Below are positions 1-5,316 of a stretch of DNA of 7,613 nt, in pieces. Origin of the DNA: CAZWUZ01 sp964637655 [NCBI: uncultured bacterium] (GTDB lineage: Bacteria; DAOPZR01); the NCBI GenBank assembly GCA_964637655.1, contig CAZWUZ010000032.1, forward strand, positions 1 to 7,613, written 5' to 3'. Every line of letters begins with the position of its first letter. Positions within the stretch are counted from its first letter, which is position 1. The notes under the pieces were generated by a model. The model did not search any database. It saw only the letters and a list, made by a program, of their open reading frames with translations, and had not been told where the DNA came from. The translations under genes and the position numbers were made by a program.

Positions 1-702
1 CGGGCGCTCGAGGCCCTCCGGCGGCTCGACGCCGCGGGGCTGCGGGTCGGGGTGCCGCGCGAGTACTTCAGCGACGGCATGCAGCCCGAAGTGGCGGCCA
101 GTGTGCGCGCGGGGATCGCCGCGCTGCAGGCGGCGGGTGCGACCACCGTCGATATTTCGCTGCCGCACACGGAGTACGCGGTGGCGGTCTACTACCTGCT
201 GGCGACGGCGGAAGCGAGCGCCAACCTGGCGCGATTTGACGGTGTGCAGTACGGGCACCGCGCGGTGCAGTACGACGGGCTGATCGACATGTACTGCCGC
301 ACGCGCGCGGCGTTCGGGCAGGAGGTCAAGCGGCGCATCATGCTCGGCACCTACGCCCTCTCCGCGGGCTACTACGACGCCTACTACCGCAAGGCGGGCC
401 AGGTGCGGCGCCTGATCAAAGACGATTTCGACCGCGCCTTCGCGCAGTGCGACGTCATCGTCACGCCGACGGCGCCGACCACGGCGTTCACCCTCGGCGA
501 GAAACTCGACGACCCGCTGCAGATGTACCTCTCGGACATCTTCACCATCTCGGTCAACCTCGCGGGGCTCCCCGGCATCTCAGTGCCGTGCGGGCGCGAC
601 GCGTCGGGGCTTCCCGTCGGCGCGCAGGTCATCGCCCCGGCGTTTGCCGAGGAGACGCTCTTCGCCGCGGCGGCGGCGCTGGAAGCGGGGGCGCCGCGAT
701 GA
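1..702 (+). CDS. gatA: Asp-tRNA(Asn)/Glu-tRNA(Gln) amidotransferase subunit A, 3' part (5' truncated by window edge)
   Basis: The reading frame is open from base 1 and gives 233 residues, the C-terminal half of GatA (a full protein is about 480 aa). GatA is the cytoplasmic amidase subunit of GatCAB: it releases ammonia from glutamine and passes it to GatB, which amidates misacylated Glu-tRNA(Gln) or Asp-tRNA(Asn). Seen here: [10 protein letters not shown] at the start, typical of the GatA segment after the amidase signature; a stretch around [30 protein letters not shown]; and [13 protein letters not shown] followed by GLPVGAQVI, all standard GatA landmarks. The Ser-cisSer-Lys catalytic triad lies in the missing N-terminal half, so its integrity cannot be judged. 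A GTG at 52 is internal to the family alignment and is not the start. The stop (700-702) overlaps the gatB start as ATGA. The usual third subunit gene, gatC, is not in the window and is probably upstream. Confidence 0.95.
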   Translation, partial: RALEALRRLDAAGLRVGVPREYFSDGMQPEVAASVRAGIAALQAAGATTVDISLPHTEYAVAVYYLLATAEASANLARFDGVQYGHRAVQYDGLIDMYCRTRAAFGQEVKRRIMLGTYALSAGYYDAYYRKAGQVRRLIKDDFDRAFAQCDVIVTPTAPTTAFTLGEKLDDPLQMYLSDIFTISVNLAGLPGISVPCGRDASGLPVGAQVIAPAFAEETLFAAAAALEAGAPR

Positions 703-2138
703 GCTGGCACGCGGTCATCGGCCTCGAGGTGCACGTGCGCCTGGCGACGCAGAGCAAATTATTCTGCGGCTGCAGCACGGCGTTCGGCGCCTCCCCCAAC
801 GCGCAGACCTGCCCGGTCTGCCTCGGGCTGCCGGGCTCGCTGCCGGTGCTCAACCGCCGCGCGGTGGAACTGGCAGTGCGCACCGGGCTGGCGCTCAACT
901 GCGACATTCCCCCGGTCAGCACGTTCGCGCGCAAGAACTACTTCTATCCCGATCTGCCCAAAGCATGGCAGACCTCGCAGTTCGACCAGCCCGTCTGCGG
1001 GTGCGGCTGGCTGGAAACGGACGTGGACGGCGCGGTCAAGCGGTTCGGCATCACGCGCGCCCATCTCGAGGAGGACGCGGGGAAACTGACGCACGCGGGG
1101 AGCGACCTGGCGAGCGCGCAGTACTCGCTGGTCGACTACAATCGCGTCGGCTCGCCGCTCATCGAGATCGTCAGCGAGCCCGACCTGCGCAGCGCTGACG
1201 ATGCCCATGCCTACCTTACCGCGCTGCGCTCGCTCATCCGTTACGTCGGGGCGAGCGACTGCAGCATGGAGGAGGGGTCGCTGCGCTGCGATGCCAACAT
1301 CTCGGTGCGCCCCGCGGCGGACGCTCCGTTCGGCACCAAGGTCGAACTGAAGAACATGAACTCGTTCAAGGCGGTGCGCGACGCGATCCGCTACGAGATC
1401 ATGCGGCAGATCGACGTGCGCGAGGCAGGGCAGGCGGTGGTGCAGGAGACGCGCCTGTGGCATCCCGAGAAGCAGCAGACCATCACCATGCGCAGCAAGG
1501 AAGAGGCGCATGATTACCGCTACTTCCCCGAGCCTGACCTGATCCCGATCGCCGTGCCGCGCGAACGCATCGCGCAGTGGCGGCAGGAACTGCCGGAACT
1601 GCCGCGGGCGCGCGCCGCGCGGCTGCAGCGTGACCATGCGCTGTCGGCATACGACGCGGGGGTGCTGACCGCGGAGAAGACGGTCGCGGACTACTTCGAG
1701 CAGGCGGTGCGCGCGGGGGCGGAAGCCAAGGCGGCGGCCAACCTCGTCATGGGCGACATCGCCGCGCACCTCAACAAATCGGGCGCGGCCATCACTGAGC
1801 TGCCGCTGACCGCGGCGCGTCTCGCGGAACTGCTGGCGCTGCAAAGCGCGGGGAAGATCAGCGGCAAGCAGGTCAAGGAACTGCTCCCGGAACTGCTGAC
1901 GCGCGATGTGGCGCCCGCGGCGCTGGTGCAGGAGAAGGGGATGGAGCAGATCTCCGACACCGGGGCGCTGGAGGCGGCGGCGCAGGCGGTGATCGCCGCG
2001 CATCCCGGACCGGCGGCGGACGTGCGCGCGGGGAAACAGCAGGCGGTCGGTTTCCTCGTCGGGCAGCTGATGAAACAGACGCGCGGGCAGGCCAATCCGC
2101 AGCTCGCGCAGCAGATCTTCCGGAAACTGCTGGCATGA
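699..2138 (+). CDS. gatB: Asp-tRNA(Asn)/Glu-tRNA(Gln) amidotransferase subunit B
   Basis: 479 aa, the normal GatB length. GatB phosphorylates the misacylated aminoacyl-tRNA with ATP and amidates it with ammonia delivered from GatA; it also carries the tRNA-binding tail. Seen: VIGLEVHV at residues 6-13; four cysteines C23, C25, C38 and C41, matching the zinc site of the zinc-containing GatB group (Bacillus-type GatB lacks them); [11 protein letters not shown] at 78-88; HLEEDAGK at 122-129 in the kinase active-site region; then [33 protein letters not shown] and the [10 protein letters not shown] segment closing the catalytic domain. The C-terminal helical tail (about 325-479) ends with [18 protein letters not shown], the YqeY-like tail signature. 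ATG 699 is chosen because the protein family starts there and because it forms a 4-base ATGA overlap with the gatA stop; the frame runs open further upstream (to 447) but only inside gatA. The Shine-Dalgarno is weak (a G-run at 687-691), consistent with translational coupling to gatA. Confidence 0.97.
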   Translation: MSWHAVIGLEVHVRLATQSKLFCGCSTAFGASPNAQTCPVCLGLPGSLPVLNRRAVELAVRTGLALNCDIPPVSTFARKNYFYPDLPKAWQTSQFDQPVCGCGWLETDVDGAVKRFGITRAHLEEDAGKLTHAGSDLASAQYSLVDYNRVGSPLIEIVSEPDLRSADDAHAYLTALRSLIRYVGASDCSMEEGSLRCDANISVRPAADAPFGTKVELKNMNSFKAVRDAIRYEIMRQIDVREAGQAVVQETRLWHPEKQQTITMRSKEEAHDYRYFPEPDLIPIAVPRERIAQWRQELPELPRARAARLQRDHALSAYDAGVLTAEKTVADYFEQAVRAGAEAKAAANLVMGDIAAHLNKSGAAITELPLTAARLAELLALQSAGKISGKQVKELLPELLTRDVAPAALVQEKGMEQISDTGALEAAAQAVIAAHPGPAADVRAGKQQAVGFLVGQLMKQTRGQANPQLAQQIFRKLLA

Positions 2139-3565
2139 CGGTCAACCGGCGGCTGTGGGACGCGGTCGGCTCGGCCCCGGCGCAGGAGAGCGCCGCGTCG
2201 GCCCCTGCCTCGCTGATGGCGGCATCAGCCCCCGCACTGGCGGCGGAGACCGCCCCGGCGGCACCCGCCTTCACCGCGGGTTCCGCCCCGGCGGCCGCGG
2301 TCGCCTACCAGCCCCCGTCAACCGAGGGGCTGCGCCTCTACGGGCGGGCGCTCACCTGGCTGCTGCTGGCGAGCGTGCTGGTGGCGCTGGCGGGGGCGGG
2401 GGGCTTCGCCTTCATCACCCAGCCGGCGACGTCGGCGGAATGGGCGGTGCATTTCGCGCTGTTTGTCGCCATCGGGCTGCTCACCGGGCTGGTCAATTTC
2501 GGCGTGCTCAACAGCGTGGTGCGACACCTGCTCATCGATTTCGCCCGCGAGATGGAACAGACCTGCGGGCTGACGGCCAACGTCGAACACGAGCACCATA
2601 CCGACCAGGCTATCCGCAACTTCGCCATGGTGCTGCACCGCGTGCTCGGCGCCTTCCGCGACAAGAGTGCCATCGTGCGCCGCGTCGCGGCGGTGTCGCA
2701 GGCGACGCTTGAGGAGAGCGCGGCGGAGATCGTGCGCCTGCGCCTGCTGCTCGGCGACCTGCGCAAGCTGCACGAGCGGCTGCTCGGACACCGTCAGCAC
2801 TGGGCGGCGAGCCGCCAGCGCATCACCGACCTGGTGCTGCCGTCGGAACAGCTGCTCGCCCTGAGCATTGACCCGCAGGGGGTGAAGAGCGTCGAGGCGG
2901 CGGCGGGGCGCGCGCTGGCGCTGGCGGAGCGCCTGCGCGGCGTGACGGAGAATTTTGCCGGCGCGGCCGCGTCGCTGCGCGCCGAGTCGCGTCCCTGGCA
3001 GCGGGTCCCGGAACTGCTCGAGGAGAGCAACGGGCGGATGAACGCGGCGGCGGTGTCGCTGGCGGCGTCGGCGGCGGCGTCACCCGAGGTGCGCGGGCTG
3101 GCGGAAAACCTGCGCGCGCTGGCCGACCAGCTGCTGACCCACGCGGCGGAGGTGCGGCAGGGGGGCGGGCGCTACGCCGAGGCGCTGCAGCAGATGGACA
3201 AGCTGGTGGGTGAGGCGCGCACGCTGCTCTACGAGAACGTGCACGAACTCGACGAGGTGGCGCACGCGATGGCGGAGACGGTCAGGTGCATCGACGCGCA
3301 GCGCGCGCACCTGCAGGAACTGCACGGGCGGCTGCAGGCGCCCACGCTGCAGATGGCGGTGAGCGATCTGCTGACGCAGACTATCACCGCGCTGGAAGGG
3401 AGCGAGACCGCTGCCGGCCAGCTGCTCGCCTCGCTCGACCAGGAGGCGGACAACCTCGAGCGGCTGCGCGAAATCGCTGAGGAGATCAATCCCGTCATCC
3501 AGGAACTCAACCACATCATGTTCGATTTCGGCAGTGTGCCGGCGGGGGATGACCGGCCGGCATAG
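2135..3565 (+). CDS. Hypothetical membrane protein with Ala/Pro-rich N-terminus, two TM helices and long helical cytoplasmic region
   Basis: 476 aa; I do not recognise the family. Seen: residues 1-12 charged, 13-60 Ala/Ser/Pro low complexity with recurring SAPA-type steps, TM1 about 73-95 (LTWLLLASVLVALAGAGGFA), a short loop with QPATSAEW, TM2 about 103-127, then about 350 residues that are strongly helical and rich in Ala, Leu, Glu, Arg and Gln, likely coiled coil or helical bundle. Basic residues before TM1 (R67, R71) and after TM2 (R130, H131) suggest both ends are cytoplasmic with a tiny periplasmic loop. The build resembles a membrane-anchored helical signalling or scaffold protein, such as a chemoreceptor-like protein without a sensor, but I see no MCP hairpin, HAMP, kinase or nucleotide-binding motif. 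The start ATG overlaps the gatB stop as ATGA, and no clear Shine-Dalgarno precedes it, so translation is probably coupled. The 3' end overlaps the zinc-finger gene that follows. Coding certainty is high; function is unknown. Confidence 0.85.
   Translation: MTVNRRLWDAVGSAPAQESAASAPASLMAASAPALAAETAPAAPAFTAGSAPAAAVAYQPPSTEGLRLYGRALTWLLLASVLVALAGAGGFAFITQPATSAEWAVHFALFVAIGLLTGLVNFGVLNSVVRHLLIDFAREMEQTCGLTANVEHEHHTDQAIRNFAMVLHRVLGAFRDKSAIVRRVAAVSQATLEESAAEIVRLRLLLGDLRKLHERLLGHRQHWAASRQRITDLVLPSEQLLALSIDPQGVKSVEAAAGRALALAERLRGVTENFAGAAASLRAESRPWQRVPELLEESNGRMNAAAVSLAASAAASPEVRGLAENLRALADQLLTHAAEVRQGGGRYAEALQQMDKLVGEARTLLYENVHELDEVAHAMAETVRCIDAQRAHLQELHGRLQAPTLQMAVSDLLTQTITALEGSETAAGQLLASLDQEADNLERLREIAEEINPVIQELNHIMFDFGSVPAGDDRPA
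2171..2314 (+). repeat. Degenerate Ala/Pro-rich low-complexity coding repeat
   Basis: Residues 13-60 of the membrane protein are built from short steps such as GSAPA, SAPAS, SAPAL and GSAPAAA, so the DNA shows an imperfect repetition of tcggccccg-like blocks (for example near 2171, 2200, 2227 and 2280). The repeat is degenerate at both DNA and protein level. It is probably a flexible cytoplasmic tail before the first membrane helix. Confidence 0.5.
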
Positions 3566-3899
3566 GTGTGCTGCCTGCCAGCATGCCATCGATGCTGACG
3601 AGGAGCCGCAGGTCTGCCCGCGCTGCGGCAGCACCTACCACCACAACTGCTGGGACATGTACGGGGGGTGCGTGCAGCAGACCTGCATCCCGAAATGGTG
3701 GTACCTGAGCGACCAGTGGCACCGGCTACGCGTGGCGCTGCGGCGCTGGTACGCGGTGCGTACCGGACAACTCCACCTGACGGTGCCGCTGCACATCTGG
3801 CTGCTGCTCATCGCCATCTTTCTCGGCATCATCTACCTGATCTTCGGGTTTCCCGCGCAGTTCTATCCTGACGAACTCCCCGTTTACTCTCCGCGCTGA
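3549..3899 (+). CDS. Small membrane protein with N-terminal RING/PHD-like (prokaryotic RING family) zinc finger
   Basis: 116 aa from ATG 3549. The N-terminal 46 residues hold eight well-placed metal ligands: C7-x2-C10, C23-x2-C26, H31-x2-C34 and C41-x4-C46, that is C4HC3 order as in RING-variant and PHD fingers. The CPRCG, YHHNCW and GGC segments match what I remember of the bacterial Prok-RING_1 family. A basic, Trp-rich linker (49-72, with RLRVALRRWYAVR) leads to one membrane helix at about 79-100 (VPLHIWLLLIAIFLGIIYLI) and a short tail. Positive-inside logic puts the finger in the cytoplasm. No enzymatic residues are visible; the family's function in bacteria is unknown, and nothing here shows ubiquitin-ligase activity. 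ATG 3549 is preferred; an in-frame GTG at 3534 would add five residues. Neither has a properly spaced Shine-Dalgarno, and the start lies 17 bases inside the preceding gene, in the +1 frame, so coupled translation is likely. The stop overlaps the next start (TGATG). Confidence 0.8.
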   Translation: MTGRHRCAACQHAIDADEEPQVCPRCGSTYHHNCWDMYGGCVQQTCIPKWWYLSDQWHRLRVALRRWYAVRTGQLHLTVPLHIWLLLIAIFLGIIYLIFGFPAQFYPDELPVYSPR

Positions 3900-4879
3900 T
3901 GTCGTCCCCGCGTGCTGTCGCCCTCGTCTCGGGCGGCCTCGACAGCATCCTCGCCGCGCTGCTTGTCGCGCGTCAGGGCGTGCCGGTGCAGGCGCTCTGC
4001 TTTGTCTCGTATTTTTTCGGAGCCGACCGGGCGCGCGCGGCTACGGCGGCGGCCGGCCTGCCGCTCGACGTCGTCGATTTCAGCGACGAGCACTGGGCGA
4101 TGGTGCAGCACCCGGTGCGCGGCTACGGCAAGCAGATGAACCCGTGCATCGACTGCCACCTGCTCATGCTGCGCCACGCGCGGCGCTACCTTGCCGACGG
4201 GCGCGCTGACTTCGTGGTTACCGGCGAGGTGGTGGGGCAGCGCCCGATGTCGCAGAATCCCCCGACCCTGCGCTACCTCGAACTGCAGGCGGAGCTCGAC
4301 GGGCTGCTGCTGCGCCCGCTCTCCGCGCGCTGCCTGCCGGAGACGGAGGCCGAACGGCGCGGCTGGGTCGACCGCGTGCGGCTGCTGGACATCAGCGGGC
4401 GCGGGCGTCTCCGGCAGGCGGCACTGGCGCGGGAACTGGGCGTCACCGATTACCCGCAGCCGGCCGGGGGGTGTCTGCTGACGCAGGGGGAATTCGCGGT
4501 GCGCCTGCGCGACCTCATCGCGCACGGGGAGACCGATGCCGCGTCAGTGCGCCTGCTGCGCAGCGGACGTCATTTCCGCCTGCCGACGGGCGGCAAAGTG
4601 GTGGTCAGCCGCGACGACGCGGGCAATGCCGAACTGCTGGCGCTGGCGCCGCCCGGGGCGTGGCTGCTCGACACGCACCCGCGGCCGGGCCCGCTGGCAC
4701 TCTGCCGGCGGGAGGCGGACGTGCCGCTGACGGCGGCGCTGGTGGCGCGTTATGCCAACCGCGCGCGGCGCGAGCAGGGCGACGGCGCGCTGCCGGTGCG
4801 CGTGCGGCATGACGGCACGGAGTCGGCCGTGGCGGCGCTGCCGCCGGCGGAAGCTGAGGTCGGCGCGTGGCGGCTGTGA
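3899..4879 (+). CDS. PP-loop ATPase, tRNA thiouridylase-like (ThiI/MnmA-related) with NFACT-R-like C-terminal domain
   Basis: 326 aa. The N-terminal domain is an adenylating PP-loop ATPase: SGGLDS at residues 11-16 is the pyrophosphate loop; PCIDCH supplies C83 and C86; GEVVGQRP at 109-116 is the second conserved nucleotide or substrate loop; QPAGGCLLT at 187-195 gives C192. Cysteines in these places are typical of thiouridine-forming enzymes that adenylate a tRNA uridine and insert sulfur through a persulfide or an Fe-S cluster. After about residue 215 a second domain begins with SGRHFRLPTGGKVVVSR and continues through RPGPLALCR and LVARYANRAR, which matches my memory of the NFACT-R-type RNA-binding domain fused to such enzymes. 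There is no THUMP domain, so it is not classical ThiI, and it is shorter than MnmA. Which uridine is modified cannot be told. ATG 3899 overlaps the previous stop by one base with no Shine-Dalgarno in front. It could equally be annotated as a DUF-type tRNA methyltransferase-like protein in older databases. Confidence 0.82.
   Translation: MSSPRAVALVSGGLDSILAALLVARQGVPVQALCFVSYFFGADRARAATAAAGLPLDVVDFSDEHWAMVQHPVRGYGKQMNPCIDCHLLMLRHARRYLADGRADFVVTGEVVGQRPMSQNPPTLRYLELQAELDGLLLRPLSARCLPETEAERRGWVDRVRLLDISGRGRLRQAALARELGVTDYPQPAGGCLLTQGEFAVRLRDLIAHGETDAASVRLLRSGRHFRLPTGGKVVVSRDDAGNAELLALAPPGAWLLDTHPRPGPLALCRREADVPLTAALVARYANRARREQGDGALPVRVRHDGTESAVAALPPAEAEVGAWRL
4856..4860 (+). promoter_or_regulatory. 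Shine-Dalgarno-like GAGGT before the RseC-like gene
   Basis: GAGGT sits six bases before GTG 4867, a good ribosome-binding spacing, and supports that start. The alternative GTG at 4876 would be 15 bases away but would form a GTGA overlap with the upstream stop, the same arrangement as the ATGA junctions of gatA/gatB and gatB/membrane protein. The two cues disagree, so the start remains uncertain by three codons. Confidence 0.45.
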
Positions 4880-5316
4880 ATGAAACGGTGTCCGGCACGG
4901 TCATCGCGCCGCCTGCGGACGGGCTGGTGCGTGAGCGGCTCGAGGCGGGGCATGCCTGCGCGGGCTGCGGGGCCTGCGCCGGCGGGCGGCAGGCGCAGGA
5001 GGTGCTGGCGGAGACGGAGCGCGCGCTGGCGGCGGGCGACCGCGTGCGGCTTGACGAGCAGGTCTCGCCGCTGCGTGCGGCGCTGCTGCTCTTTGCCCTG
5101 CCGCTCGGGCTCGCCCTGCTGGCGGCGGCGCTGACCGCGCTCCCGGCGCGGCTGCTCGGGGCGGGGACGCCCGGCACGCTGCTCGCCGCGCTGGCGGGCG
5201 GGCTCGTGCTCGCCGCGTCCTGGGCGGGCGTGGCGGCGTGGATGCGGCGGCACGGGCCGCGCGCCGCATGGCGCGTGCGCGCTATCGTCCCCCCGGCGGA
5301 GCGCGCTGATGGCTGA
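4867..5316 (+). CDS. RseC/MucC-like (SoxR-reducing system type) membrane redox protein
   Basis: 149 aa from GTG 4867 (146 aa if GTG 4876 is used). Seen: an N-terminal soluble part with a cysteine cluster C31-x2-C34-x2-C37 (HACAGCGACAGG), then GDRVRLDEQ, then two membrane helices at about 69-93 (AALLLFALPLGLALLAAAL) and 103-127, and a short basic C-terminal tail. Cysteine cluster, GD-V step and two closely spaced helices with a Pro in the first are the RseC/MucC layout. Known members influence sigma-E signalling or help keep SoxR reduced together with Rnf-type electron transport; the cysteines are thought to be redox or metal ligands. The cluster here is tighter than in E. coli RseC, whose spacing is CxxCxxxxC. 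No rnf, rpoE or rseA gene is in the window, so the partner is unknown. The gene overlaps the PP-loop gene by 13 bases and the helicase gene by 8. Confidence 0.7.
   Translation: MAAVNETVSGTVIAPPADGLVRERLEAGHACAGCGACAGGRQAQEVLAETERALAAGDRVRLDEQVSPLRAALLLFALPLGLALLAAALTALPARLLGAGTPGTLLAALAGGLVLAASWAGVAAWMRRHGPRAAWRVRAIVPPAERADG
5298..5301 (+). promoter_or_regulatory. Shine-Dalgarno GGAG before the helicase gene
   Basis: GGAG is seven bases before ATG 5309 and lies inside the end of the RseC-like gene. It is one of the two well-spaced ribosome-binding sites in the window and confirms the helicase start, which is also where the family begins (MADLLAGLNPEQQQAV). Confidence 0.6.

Noticed and set aside
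759-2003. Antisense open frame of 414 codons inside gatB
   Set aside because: Same reason: gatB is unmistakable on the + strand and the reverse product is a low-information Arg-rich sequence.
2392-2403. G-rich tract (GGGGG C GGGGGG) as possible G-quadruplex
   Set aside because: It has only two closely spaced G-runs inside codons for a Gly/Ala-rich membrane helix; composition explains it.
3353-3430. Faint resemblance of MAVSDLLTQTITAL in the helical membrane protein to the CheZ-type helix (QDLTGQ)
   Set aside because: The key Asp-x-x-x-Gln arrangement is only loosely matched and no chemotaxis gene is nearby.
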